Assembly (NCBI RefSeq): GCF_015319165.1
Contig: NZ_JADIVZ010000006.1
Coordinates: 62,001-126,000, forward strand
DNA from: Nocardioides acrostichi
Lineage (GTDB): Bacteria > Actinomycetota > Actinomycetes > Propionibacteriales > Nocardioidaceae
Reading direction: 5' to 3'
DNA length: 64,000 nucleotides
In this document: positions 45,875-54,511 of the stretch, one piece after another
How the letters are laid out: each line of letters starts with the position of its first letter
How positions within the stretch are numbered: the first letter of the stretch is position 1
The notes under the pieces: model-generated
What the model was told of the DNA's origin: nothing
The model's input: only the letters and a program-made list of their open reading frames with translations
The model's database searches: none
Translations under genes and position numbers: made by a program

Positions 45875-45958
45875 GTTTTATCGGGGCCCCGATAAAACGA
45901 TGGGTTCCCCGATGAAGCCCCATCGGGGAACCCGAAGATTCATCGGCGCCCCGATGAA
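45875..45958. terminator. Array of three consecutive hairpins between convergent genes
   Basis: Hairpin 1 is a 24-bp perfect palindrome (45875-45898); hairpin 2 has a 13-bp stem (45902-45933); hairpin 3 has an 8-bp stem (45939-45958). All share an ATCGGGG/CCCCGAT core, so they look like diverged copies of one element. The array fills the 131-nt gap between two converging stops and should block transcription both ways. Confidence 0.85.
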
Positions 45959-45992
45959 ACTCTCACACCTCGACTGACCAACGGAGCGCCCG

Positions 45993-46964
45993 TCAGAGAA
46001 GCCCCTCCGAATCCAGGAACTCCTTGGCGACGTCCTCGGTCTTCTCGCGGTCGACGGTGACCTTGGCGTTGAGCTCGGTGAGCTTCTCGGTGGTCAGCGC
46101 GGCCATGAGGGGATCGAGCAGGTCGGCGAGGTCGGGGTGGGCGTCGAGGAAGTCCGTGGAGACGGCGGGCACCAGGTTCTGGGCGGGCTGGATGGACTGG
46201 TCGTCGTCGAGGACGACGAGCCCCTGGGAGTCGACGGTGCCGTCGGTCGTGCTGGTCTCGCCGAGCTGGGCCTCGCCGTCGAGCACGGCCTTGTAGGTCT
46301 GGTCGGTGGCGTAGCCCAACGGCAGCACCTTGGTGACATCGATGCCGTAGTCACCCGACAGACCGCCCTCGCAGTCGAGTCGACCCTCGCAGTCGGGGGC
46401 GGCGGCGAGCACGACGCTCTTGCCCTCGAGGTCCGACAGCGTGGTGACGCCCTCGGACTCGGAGTACTCCTTGGTCACGAAGAAGGCATTGGTGTCGGTG
46501 GCCGGGCTGAGGTCGAGCAGCGTGATGCCCGCCTGCTCGAGCAGCTTCGACCCGTCGTCGGCGAGCTGTTCGCCGTCGCCCGCCTCGAACGGCTTGGCCT
46601 TCGCGCCGTTCTCGCGGGCGTTGAGGAAGTTCACGATGCCGCCGACGTACTCGGGCACGATGTCGACGCTGCCCGGGAAGGTCGCCATGTAGGCGTCGCG
46701 GGCGTCGACGAGCTTGGTGGTGACGTCGTAGCCGGCGTTGTCGAGGATCTGCTCGTACATCGAGGTGACCAGGGCCGCCTCGGGGAACGACTGGCTGGCG
46801 ATGGTCACCGCTCCCCCACCCGAAGCCGACGACGAGGCGTCGTCGGAGGGGTCGGAGGCGGAGTTCGAGGAGAGGTCGTCGCCGGCGCAGGCCGACGCGA
46901 GCAGGACGGCGCCGACCGCTGCGATGGCGGCGACGGTGCGGCGGAGTGGTGAACGCGAGGTCAT
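45993..46964 (-). CDS. Osmoprotectant ABC transporter substrate-binding lipoprotein
   Basis: A 323-residue lipoprotein of the OpuC type that binds glycine betaine, choline or similar. The signal peptide ends in LLASAC with lipobox Cys26; a Ser/Asp-rich spacer follows. The folded part has VTIASQSFPEAALVTSMYEQILDNAGY, VDIVPEYVGG, and FFVTKEYSE. It is last in the permease-permease-binding protein operon, 11 nt after the second permease. Confidence 0.9.
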   Translation of the reverse strand: MTSRSPLRRTVAAIAAVGAVLLASACAGDDLSSNSASDPSDDASSSASGGGAVTIASQSFPEAALVTSMYEQILDNAGYDVTTKLVDARDAYMATFPGSVDIVPEYVGGIVNFLNARENGAKAKPFEAGDGEQLADDGSKLLEQAGITLLDLSPATDTNAFFVTKEYSESEGVTTLSDLEGKSVVLAAAPDCEGRLDCEGGLSGDYGIDVTKVLPLGYATDQTYKAVLDGEAQLGETSTTDGTVDSQGLVVLDDDQSIQPAQNLVPAVSTDFLDAHPDLADLLDPLMAALTTEKLTELNAKVTVDREKTEDVAKEFLDSEGLL

Positions 46965-46975
46965 GGGCCTTGACC

Positions 46976-47692
46976 CTAGGTGCCTGCACCGACAGGCGTC
47001 ACCGCCCTCTGGATGATGGACGCCGTGAGCTCCAGCACCAGGGCCACCAGGGCCACCACCACGGCCCCGGCGATGCCCTTGCCGTAGTCGGTGCGGAAGA
47101 AGCCGTCGGTGATGACGCGCCCCAGCCCCGGCCCCGCCACCAGCGCCGCGATCGTGGCGGTCGCCCACACCTGCACCAGCGCCAACCGCAGGCCGGAGGC
47201 CACCAGCGGCCGTGCGAGTGGCAGCTCGGCGCGCCAGAACACCTGGCGCCCACTCATACCCATGCCCTCGGCGGCCGCGCGCACCTCGGACGGCACCTCG
47301 CGCACGGCCACGTAGGCGTTGGTGATGATCGGCGGCAGGGCGAAGAGCATGAGGGCAACGACCGTGGCGGCGCCGCCGCGTCCGTAGGGCCCCAGCGTCG
47401 CCGTCCCCGGAAAGGAGTCGAGGGTCCAGCCCCACGGATCGGCGGTGACCAGCAACGCGAGCAACGCGAAGGTCGGCACCGCCCGGCCGACGTTCGAGAC
47501 GTTGATCGCGAGGAACCCGCCGCGGCCCCGGTGACCCAGCCACAGCGCGATCGGCAGCCCGATCGCCGCGGCCAGCACCAACGCGGTGAGCGTGATGAGC
47601 AGCTGCTGGCCCAGCAACTGGAGCATGCCGCCGGTGCCGGTCCAGTTCGCGGACGACGTGAGGTAGGCCCACGCGTCGAGGATCACCCTCAT
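46976..47692 (-). CDS. Osmoprotectant ABC transporter permease 2
   Basis: A 238-residue permease with five to six helices and the EAA-type loop EGMGMSGRQVFWRAELPLARPLV that docks to the ATPase. The ATG at 47692 (MRVILDAW) overlaps the first permease stop by 4 nt. It pairs with the other permease to form the channel of an OpuC-type transporter. Confidence 0.92.
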   Translation of the reverse strand: MRVILDAWAYLTSSANWTGTGGMLQLLGQQLLITLTALVLAAAIGLPIALWLGHRGRGGFLAINVSNVGRAVPTFALLALLVTADPWGWTLDSFPGTATLGPYGRGGAATVVALMLFALPPIITNAYVAVREVPSEVRAAAEGMGMSGRQVFWRAELPLARPLVASGLRLALVQVWATATIAALVAGPGLGRVITDGFFRTDYGKGIAGAVVVALVALVLELTASIIQRAVTPVGAGT

Positions 47693-48393
47693 GCGCGCAC
47701 CCCCCGGGTCCACGGGGTCAGCAGGCGTTGCGAGACGACGATCAGCACGTCGAGCACGATCGCGAGGACGACGCACAGCACCGCCGCGGTGAGCAGCTCG
47801 GCGCGGAAGTTCGTCTGCACCCCGTCGCTGATGAGGTTGCCCAAGCCGCCGTAGGAGACCAGCGACCCCACCGTCGTCAGGGCCACCGTCGACACCGTGG
47901 CGACGCGCAGCCCCGCCATCACCACCGGGACAGCGAGCGGCAGCTCGACCCGCAGCAGCAGCTTGCCGGGGCCGTAGCCGATGCCGCGGGCCGACTCGCG
48001 CACCTCCTCGGGCACCGCGCGCAGACCCTCGAGGAAGGCCCGCACCAGGATCGTGAGCGCGTAGAGGCCGAGCCCGATCACCACGGTGGTCGGCGAGAGG
48101 CCGGTGAAGGGCACCAGCAGCGGGAACAGCGCGATCGACGGAACGGTGTACAGCCCGGTGGCGACCCCCAGCACGGCACCCTCGAGACGGGGCAGACGCC
48201 GCGCGAGCAGCGCGAGCGGGAACGCGACGACGAGCCCGAAGGCCAGCGCCGCCACCGTGATGAGCACGTGCTGGGTCAGCGCGTCGAGGATCTGCGAGCG
48301 GCGGTCCTCGACGTAGGCCCAGCAGAACCAGTCGTTGGTGAGCCGGCTGTAGCAGGAGGGCCCTGCGGTCGCCGCCTGCGCCAGTAGGGTCAC
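47689..48393 (-). CDS. Osmoprotectant ABC transporter permease 1
   Basis: About 234 residues from GTG at 48393. The N-terminus has a Cys-bearing periplasmic-type start (CYSRLTNDWFCWAYVEDRR) usual in actinobacterial OpuCB, then helices and the EAA loop SARGIGYGPGKLLLRVELPLAVPVV. Its start codon is only 3 nt from the possible start of the divergent ATPase gene, which leaves no room for separate promoters if both starts are right. Confidence 0.88.
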   Translation of the reverse strand: MTLLAQAATAGPSCYSRLTNDWFCWAYVEDRRSQILDALTQHVLITVAALAFGLVVAFPLALLARRLPRLEGAVLGVATGLYTVPSIALFPLLVPFTGLSPTTVVIGLGLYALTILVRAFLEGLRAVPEEVRESARGIGYGPGKLLLRVELPLAVPVVMAGLRVATVSTVALTTVGSLVSYGGLGNLISDGVQTNFRAELLTAAVLCVVLAIVLDVLIVVSQRLLTPWTRGVRA

Positions 48394-48396
48394 CGC

Positions 48397-49419
48397 ATGG
48401 ACGGTACCGGCACCGGCGCGCCCACCATGATCAAGCTCACCGGCGTGGGCAAGACCTACGCCGACGGCACGGTCGCCGTGCGCGAGCTCGACCTCGACGT
48501 CGCCACGGGCGAGATGGTCGTGCTGGTCGGCCCGTCGGGCTGCGGCAAGTCGACCACCTTGAAGATGATCAACCGGCTCATCGAGCCCACGGCCGGCCGC
48601 ATCGAGATCGACGGCCGCGACGTCACGTCGTCCGACCCCGTCGAGCTGCGGCGCGGCATCGGGTACGTCATCCAGCAGATCGGGCTGTTCCCGCACCAGC
48701 GGATCATCGAGAACGCGATGGCGGTGCCGCTGCTGCTGGGCGAGTCGAAGCGGACGGCGCGCGAGCGGGCGGCCGAGCTGCTCACGATGGTGGGGCTCGA
48801 CCCCGAGCAGCACGGCCATCGGTTCCCGCACCAGCTCTCCGGTGGGCAGCGCCAGCGCGTCGGCGTGGCGCGCGCGCTCGCGGCCGACCCGCCGGTGCTG
48901 CTCATGGACGAGCCGTTCGGCGCGGTCGACCCGATCGTGCGGGTGCGCTTGCAGGAGGAGTTCCGGCGACTCCAGCGCGATCTGGGCAAGACCGTCGTGA
49001 TGGTCACCCACGACATCGACGAGGCCGTGCTCATGGGCGACCGGGTGGCGGTGTTCGCCGAGGGCGGTCGACTGGCGCAGTACGGCACGCCCGCTGAGTT
49101 GCTGGCCCGGCCGGCCGACGACTTCGTGGCCGACTTCGTGGGTGCCGAGAAGGGGCTGCGCCGGCTCTCCGTCGTCTCGCTGAGCGAGGAGCACCTCGAG
49201 CCGCTCGGCATGGTCAAGGGCGGTGAGCTCGGCGCCGCCATCGACCTCGACTCCACCCTGGAGCAGGCGCTCGCCGCCATGCTGCGCGACGACCGGTCGA
49301 CCATCGGCGTCAAGAGCGGCGCCCGCTTCGTCGGCGTCCTCACCCCCGCCGGCGTGCACGCCGCCCTGCGGTCTGCCCTGCGGGACGCGACCGGGTCGGA
49401 GTCACCGGACCTTCGGTGA
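48397..49419 (+). CDS. Osmoprotectant ABC transporter ATP-binding protein
   Basis: A 340-residue ATPase (or 330 from an ATG at 48427, MIKLTGVGK, which fits homologues better). Walker A GPSGCGKST, Q-loop YVIQQIGLF, signature LSGGQRQR, Walker B LLMDEP and the switch His in VTHD are intact; the C-terminus carries CBS-like segments (LEQALAAMLRDD, VGVLTPAGVHAAL) typical of OpuCA sensors. It powers the divergent permease genes. The 3-nt separation from permease 1 suggests a leaderless or shared promoter layout. Confidence 0.92.
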   Translation: MDGTGTGAPTMIKLTGVGKTYADGTVAVRELDLDVATGEMVVLVGPSGCGKSTTLKMINRLIEPTAGRIEIDGRDVTSSDPVELRRGIGYVIQQIGLFPHQRIIENAMAVPLLLGESKRTARERAAELLTMVGLDPEQHGHRFPHQLSGGQRQRVGVARALAADPPVLLMDEPFGAVDPIVRVRLQEEFRRLQRDLGKTVVMVTHDIDEAVLMGDRVAVFAEGGRLAQYGTPAELLARPADDFVADFVGAEKGLRRLSVVSLSEEHLEPLGMVKGGELGAAIDLDSTLEQALAAMLRDDRSTIGVKSGARFVGVLTPAGVHAALRSALRDATGSESPDLR

Positions 49420-49433
49420 ATCCGGCCGCCGGC

Positions 49434-50546
49434 TCACTCCGCGACGGGCACATCCTTGTGCCAGGAGCAGGTGACGTACCTCGTCTTCCAGCCCATGTGG
49501 GAGTAGAGGTCGTTGGCGCCGGTGGAGGAGGTGGCGTCGACCTCGAGCCCGACGCTGGTGCGGCCGCGCTTCGCGGCGTCCGCGATGACGGTTCGCAGCA
49601 GGCCCTTGGCCACTCCGCGGCCGCGAGCCGCCTCGACGACACCGATGTAGGAGACGTAGGAGGAGTCCGGGCCCGAGACGTTCTCCGACACGGTGCCGAT
49701 GAGGGCGCCGACAGCCGGGTGCCGGCCCTCCGGGGCGGCGACGCCGTCGGGCACGTCGGCGACGAGCTCGGCGAGCCACCAGTGGTTCCAGCGGTGGCCG
49801 GGATCCTCCCGCAGCCGGTGCAGGAACTCTGCGAAGGACTCCTCGAAGGAGTTGAAGTGGTCGACGAAAGCGGCCTCGAGCACGTCGTGGACGGCGTGCA
49901 GGTCACCCTCGTCGGGCAGGGCGCCGCCCTCGCGATCGACGAGGCGGAACCGCACTCCCTTGGCCTCCCACTCATCGGGGTCGGGCACGAGCGACCGCTC
50001 CTCGCCGAGATCGACCGGGCGCGACATCTGCCACCACGTGCGCACCTTGCGGAAGCCGGCCATCTGGAGCCAGGACGACTGCCGGTCGTCGTCTTCGAAG
50101 GAGCCGGTGTCGATCTGCTGTTCGGGCAGCCCGCGCTTCTCGCCCACCGCCCGGGCCTGACCCTCGGCCCACTCGAAGAGCACGTCGGAGCACTTCTTGG
50201 CGAGCGGTGCCGAGAGCTCGCGGGAGACGACGTGGGAGTAGAGCATGCGGCCGCTCGCGCGGTCGTGCACGCTGCCCCACGCCTGGATGACGCCCTCGTT
50301 GTCGCGCACGATCACGTTCTCGCGGGTGAGCAGGCCATGCTCGGAGACCTCGACCAGCACGTCGTCCATGCTGGCGCCGGCCCAGCCGCGCCCGTGTCGC
50401 TCGTGGGCCCGCAGCAGGTGGTGCAGGCGCGCGACGACGGCCGGGTCGGAGGCGTCGGGGGTGTCGACCTCCCAGCCCTCGGGGAACGGCAGCTCCTCGA
50501 GGATCTCCTCGGGGTCGGTCTCGAATCGGCTCTGCTCCGGGATCAC
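49434..50546 (-). CDS. Tandem GNAT acetyltransferase
   Basis: About 370 residues from GTG at 50546. Two GNAT folds are present: an N-terminal copy (about 25-165) and a C-terminal one (about 200-365) with the acetyl-CoA motif EAARGRGVAKGLLRTVIADAA. The tandem layout recalls mycothiol synthase MshD-like proteins, but the substrate cannot be told. It converges on the ATPase gene (14 nt between stops) and diverges from the acyl-CoA synthetase, with a 22-bp array in the gap. Confidence 0.85.
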   Translation of the reverse strand: MIPEQSRFETDPEEILEELPFPEGWEVDTPDASDPAVVARLHHLLRAHERHGRGWAGASMDDVLVEVSEHGLLTRENVIVRDNEGVIQAWGSVHDRASGRMLYSHVVSRELSAPLAKKCSDVLFEWAEGQARAVGEKRGLPEQQIDTGSFEDDDRQSSWLQMAGFRKVRTWWQMSRPVDLGEERSLVPDPDEWEAKGVRFRLVDREGGALPDEGDLHAVHDVLEAAFVDHFNSFEESFAEFLHRLREDPGHRWNHWWLAELVADVPDGVAAPEGRHPAVGALIGTVSENVSGPDSSYVSYIGVVEAARGRGVAKGLLRTVIADAAKRGRTSVGLEVDATSSTGANDLYSHMGWKTRYVTCSWHKDVPVAE

Positions 50547-50608
50547 GCCGCCTGATTGTGCCGCATGCGGCTTCACCCCGGGAGGGCGGGATCGACGCCT
50601 CGAGCGAC

Positions 50609-50696
50609 CATTCGCGGCCCCTCGAGCGACGATTCGCGACCCCTCGCGGGACGATTTCCGACCCCTCGCGCCACCATCCGCGACCCCTCGCGGGCG
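50609..50696. repeat. 22-bp tandem array, four diverged copies
   Basis: Units at 50609-50630, 50631-50652, 50653-50674 and 50675-50696 share CGACCCCTCG and the ATTC start with the arrays at 52382 and 36173. Here the array lies in a divergent gap, upstream of both neighbours. Confidence 0.85.
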
Positions 50697-50764
50697 CGAG
50701 TGCCCGGGTTCGTCCGGCCCGTGGTCGGTGACCCGGGCCACACCGGCGCGCTACGTTGCCTCGT

Positions 50765-52381
50765 ATGACGCTGTCGTACGCCCAGGGTGAGACCGATTCG
50801 CCCCTGCTCGAGGAAACCATCGGAGCCAACTTCGAGCGAACCGTCGCCGCGCACCCCGCCCACGAGGCGCTGGTCGAGTGCGCCACCGGCCGCCGCTGGA
50901 CCTACGCCGAGCTGAACGCGGACGTCGATGCCCTCGCCCGCGGGCTGCTCGCGGCCGGCCTGCGGATCGGCGACCGGGTCGGGGTCTGGGCGCCCAACTG
51001 CGCCGAGTGGACCATCGCCCAGTACGCCACGGCGAAGATCGGCGCGATCCTGGTCAACGTCAACCCCGCCTACCGCACCCGCGAACTCGTCTACGCGGTG
51101 AACCAGTCGGGGCTGCGCATGATGATCTCGGCCGTCGAGCACAAGACGTCGCGCTACCGCGACATGCTCACCGAGACCGCCGGCGAACTGCCCGGGCTCG
51201 AGCGCGTCGTGTACCTCGGCACCGACGACTGGGAGCAGCTGGTCGCCGAGGGCGCCGGGATACCCCACGACGCGGTGGCCGCCCGCCTGGCGCAGCTCTC
51301 GCCGTCCGACCCCATCAACATCCAGTACACGAGCGGCACCACCGGCTACCCCAAGGGCGCCACGCTGAGCCATCGCAACATCCTCAACAACGGCTACTTC
51401 GTGACCGAGACGATCGGGCTGACGCACGACGACCGGCTGTGCATCCCGGTGCCCTTCTACCACTGCTTCGGCATGGTCATGGCCAATCTCGGCTGCACGA
51501 CCCACGGCGCGACGATGGTGATCCCGGCGCCGGCGTTCGACCCCGGGGTCACCCTGGAGTGCATCGAGGCCGAGCGGGTGACGGTGCAGTACGGCGTGCC
51601 GACGATGTTCATCGCCATGCAGCAGCACCCGAGCTTCGCCTCACGCGACCTGAGCTCGCTGCGCTCGGGCATCATGGCCGGCTCGATCTGCCCGGTCGAG
51701 GTGATGAGGCACTGCATCGACGACATGCACATGGCCGGCGTCTCGATCGCCTACGGCATGACCGAGACCTCGCCGGTGTCGTGTCAGACCCGGGCCGACG
51801 ACGACCTGGAGCACCGCACCTCGACCATCGGCATGGTCGCCCCGCACGTGGAGATCAAGGTGGTCGACCCGGTCACCGGCGAGACCGTGCCGCGCGGCAC
51901 CCCGGGCGAGTTCTGCACCCGCGGCTACTCGGTGATGCTCGGCTACTGGCAGGACGACGAACGGACCGCCGAGGCGATCGACGCCGACGGCTGGATGCAC
52001 ACCGGCGACCTCGCCGAGATGCACGACGATGGCTACTGCGTCATCGTCGGCCGGATCAAGGACATGGTGATCCGTGGTGGCGAGAACATCTACCCGCGGG
52101 AGATCGAGGAGTACCTCTACACCCACCCCGACATCTCCGACGTGCAGGTCATCGGGGTGCCGGATGCGAAGTACGGCGAGGAGCTGTGCGCCTGGATCGT
52201 CATGCGCGAAGGGCGCGACGCCCTCGACGCGGACGCCGTCCGCGCGTTCTGCCAGGGCCGGCTGGCGCACTACAAGCTGCCGCGCTACGTGAAGATCGTC
52301 GAGGAGTTCCCCATGACGGTGACCGGCAAGATCCGCAAGGTGCAGATGCGCGAGGAGTCCACCAGCGAGCTCGGCCTCTGA
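50765..52381 (+). CDS. AMP-forming acyl-CoA synthetase (FadD-type)
   Basis: A 538-residue adenylate-forming ligase that activates a fatty or other carboxylic acid to its CoA ester. Motifs: [16 protein letters not shown] (A3), [37 protein letters not shown] (hinge) and the catalytic Lys in [14 protein letters not shown]. The ATG at 50765 is chosen over an earlier frame. Its stop TGA opens the 22-bp array that fills the gap to the next gene. Chain-length preference is unknown; fatty-acid use is inferred. Confidence 0.93.
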   Translation: MTLSYAQGETDSPLLEETIGANFERTVAAHPAHEALVECATGRRWTYAELNADVDALARGLLAAGLRIGDRVGVWAPNCAEWTIAQYATAKIGAILVNVNPAYRTRELVYAVNQSGLRMMISAVEHKTSRYRDMLTETAGELPGLERVVYLGTDDWEQLVAEGAGIPHDAVAARLAQLSPSDPINIQYTSGTTGYPKGATLSHRNILNNGYFVTETIGLTHDDRLCIPVPFYHCFGMVMANLGCTTHGATMVIPAPAFDPGVTLECIEAERVTVQYGVPTMFIAMQQHPSFASRDLSSLRSGIMAGSICPVEVMRHCIDDMHMAGVSIAYGMTETSPVSCQTRADDDLEHRTSTIGMVAPHVEIKVVDPVTGETVPRGTPGEFCTRGYSVMLGYWQDDERTAEAIDADGWMHTGDLAEMHDDGYCVIVGRIKDMVIRGGENIYPREIEEYLYTHPDISDVQVIGVPDAKYGEELCAWIVMREGRDALDADAVRAFCQGRLAHYKLPRYVKIVEEFPMTVTGKIRKVQMREESTSELGL

Positions 52382-52501
52382 CCCCTCGGGGCACGATTCA
52401 CGACCCCTCGCGGGACGATTCACGACCCCTCGCGGGACGATTCACGACCCCTCGGGGCACGATTCACGACCCCTCGCGGGACGATTCGCGACCCCTCGCG
52501 G
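52382..52501. repeat. 22-bp tandem array filling the gap between two convergent stops
   Basis: A partial unit after the synthetase stop is followed by units at 52395, 52417, 52439, 52461 and 52483 (the last about 19 nt), nearly identical, ending directly at the TTA that is the stop of the next minus-strand gene. The whole 120-nt gap is array. The synthetase TGA itself continues the repeat (TGACCCCTCG in place of CGACCCCTCG). Confidence 0.93.
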
Positions 52502-53122
52502 TTACACGGCGCGGCGGTGGGGGGTGATGGAGGTGGCGGCGATGAGGGTGTCGAGCTCGGCGCGCAGCTCGGCCAGCTCGTGCTCGAGCTCGGCGACCAC
52601 GGCGATGGCCTCGGCCGCGCGCTCCTCGGCGGCGTCGAGCGACGACGCCGAGCGGCGGCGCTCGGACTCCAGCGCGCGCTCGGCCCCGGCCAGCTGCTCC
52701 TTGGCGCTGCGGCGCTCGTCGACGAGTCGTCTCTGGGCGGCGGCGAGCTCCTCGGACATCTCGGTGAGGGTGGTCTCGCGCTGCTCGATGCGGGCCTCGA
52801 GCTGGCTGACGACATCGGCGTGCTCGGCGTCGCGTGCGAGCGCCAGCTCGAGGTAGTCGCGGGCCTGCTGAGCCCGGTCGCGGTTGGCCTCACGCCGCGA
52901 GGCCATCAGCTCGGCGTGTGTGATGCGGGTCGCCGCGGCACCCAGCACGACGGCCAGGACTCCGGCGAGCAGGCCGAGCAGCCAGGAGCCGGTGACCGCG
53001 GCGCCGAGCACGGCCACAGCGGCCAGCACGAGCAGCGCGGCGGCCACGGTGAGCCGGGTCGAACGCTGACGCCGCCGCGAGGATGTGACGGTTGGGGAAG
53101 GTGTGGCAGGTGGGGTCGCCAT
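52502..53122 (-). CDS. Membrane-anchored coiled-coil protein
   Basis: A 206-residue protein with two hydrophobic helices (about 22-40 and 42-64) and a long coiled coil (about 70-190; ARDYLELALARDAEHADVVS, then QLEARIEQRETTLTEM). The cytoplasmic rod is likely to be elongated. No family assigned; similar proteins follow DUF3180 genes in related actinobacteria. It is the last gene of the ftsH-folE-folP-folB-folK-DUF3180 series, 9 nt after DUF3180. Confidence 0.75.
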   Translation of the reverse strand: MATPPATPSPTVTSSRRRQRSTRLTVAAALLVLAAVAVLGAAVTGSWLLGLLAGVLAVVLGAAATRITHAELMASRREANRDRAQQARDYLELALARDAEHADVVSQLEARIEQRETTLTEMSEELAAAQRRLVDERRSAKEQLAGAERALESERRRSASSLDAAEERAAEAIAVVAELEHELAELRAELDTLIAATSITPHRRAV

Positions 53123-53131
53123 GGGCGCAGG

Positions 53132-53578
53132 CTAGTCCTCGTCGTCGTCCTCGACGATGCGACACGCGCGCTCGAGCAGCACTCCGCACCCGACGACCCC
53201 CGCGGCGGCGAGCGCGGCCAGGCCCGACCAGAGCAGCCGCCGGTGCGCATAGTCCGAGGGAATGCCGAGCCAGGCAACGGCGTACCCGCCGTAGACGCCG
53301 GCCACGAGCGCACCCACGTAGGCGGTCGCGCGGCCCAGCGCCAACCGGTTCACGCCCTGATGCGCCTCCAAGGAGGCGCCCTTGCCGCGACGCTGCTGCT
53401 GGGTGGCCCGGGCAGTGGCGCCGACCGCCAGCGCGACGAAGAGGAGCACGGCCGGCTGCGTCCAGCTCACCAGCCAGGCCTGCCCGGCGAGCGCGACCGA
53501 GATCGGCTTGACCAGCCAGCCGAGCACCAGCCCGACGGCTCCGAGCACCGCCAACTGGGCGGTGGGGAGCGGGGTCAC
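53132..53578 (-). CDS. DUF3180 membrane protein
   Basis: A 148-residue protein with four hydrophobic helices and the DUF3180 arrangement. GTG at 53578 overlaps the folK stop by 4 nt. Members always lie next to folK in actinobacteria; function is unknown. The C-terminal end is acidic (EDDDED). Confidence 0.88.
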   Translation of the reverse strand: MTPLPTAQLAVLGAVGLVLGWLVKPISVALAGQAWLVSWTQPAVLLFVALAVGATARATQQQRRGKGASLEAHQGVNRLALGRATAYVGALVAGVYGGYAVAWLGIPSDYAHRRLLWSGLAALAAAGVVGCGVLLERACRIVEDDDED

Positions 53579-54144
53579 TCCACCTCGAGCGTGAGGTCCT
53601 CGCACAGCCGCACGCCGTCCATGCCCAGGTCGGCCAGCAGCTCGGAGATGGGGCCGGCGTCGGGCAGCACGGCGTCGGGCTCGAGGTCGAACCACGGCTT
53701 GAGCACGAAGGCGCGTTGCGCGGCACGCGGGTGCGGGAGCACCAGGTGCGGTTCGTCGCTGCGGCGATCGCCCACGACGATCAGGTCGACATCGAGCGTG
53801 CGAGGCGCATTGACGACGTCGCCGCGCTCGCGGCCGAAGGCCTCCTCGATGGACAGGGCCCGGTCGAGCAGCCGGTTGGCCGCCAGGGTGGTGTCGATCA
53901 GCACCACGGCGTTGAGGAAGGTCTTCGCATCGTCGGGGCAGTCGACGGGGTCGGTCTCGTAGATGGGCGAGATGCCCGTGACCCACACCTCGGGGGTGTC
54001 GGCGATCGCGTTGACGGCGCCTTGGAGGGTGGCCATCCGCTCGCCCAGGTTCGACCCGAGCGAGAGCACGGCTCGTCGGATCGGCCGCATCTCGCCGGTC
54101 AGGGTGTCGGCGTCGATGATGTGGGGGTTGGGGGTCTCAGTCAC
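53575..54144 (-). CDS. folK: 2-amino-4-hydroxy-6-hydroxymethyldihydropteridine pyrophosphokinase
   Basis: A 189-residue HPPK that transfers pyrophosphate from ATP to the pterin. Motifs: LSLGSNLGERMATLQGAV near residues 27-44, YETDPVDCPD, LDVDLIVVGD and LPHPRAAQRAFVL with the Asp pair and His. The N-terminal 23 residues before the core are an extension. It overlaps folB by 8 nt and DUF3180 by 4. Confidence 0.95.
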   Translation of the reverse strand: MTETPNPHIIDADTLTGEMRPIRRAVLSLGSNLGERMATLQGAVNAIADTPEVWVTGISPIYETDPVDCPDDAKTFLNAVVLIDTTLAANRLLDRALSIEEAFGRERGDVVNAPRTLDVDLIVVGDRRSDEPHLVLPHPRAAQRAFVLKPWFDLEPDAVLPDAGPISELLADLGMDGVRLCEDLTLEVE

Positions 54145-54511
54145 GTCGGTCCTCGCGAGTCCGGCAGATGGTGAGCGCGACGTCGTGGAACGTCGCAGGG
54201 ATCGGGGCGTCCGGTTTGTGGACGGTCACACGTGCCCATTCAACACGAGGGACGGTCAGACACACACCCGTCACCCGCTCGGCCAGCGTCTCGACCAGAT
54301 CGACGGGGTCGCGCTCGACGGCGTCCTTCACCGCCAGCACGAGGCTGCCGTAGTCGACGGTGTCGTGCAGGTCGTCGGACGCCGCCGCCGGGGCGGTGTC
54401 GAAACCGATCACCAGGTCGATCACGAACCGCTGCCCCTGCTCTCGCTCGTGCGCGAACACCCCGTGGTGCCCGAAGCACTCGATGCCGGTCACGGCCAGC
54501 TCATCGTCCAT
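54137..54511 (-). CDS. folB: Dihydroneopterin aldolase
   Basis: A 124-residue enzyme making hydroxymethyldihydropterin: GIECFGHHGVFAHEREQGQRF near the start, DTVDYGSLV, LVETLAERV and VTVHKPDAPIP. The ATG at 54511 (MDDELAVTG) overlaps folP by 22 nt. Confidence 0.95.
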   Translation of the reverse strand: MDDELAVTGIECFGHHGVFAHEREQGQRFVIDLVIGFDTAPAAASDDLHDTVDYGSLVLAVKDAVERDPVDLVETLAERVTGVCLTVPRVEWARVTVHKPDAPIPATFHDVALTICRTREDRRD

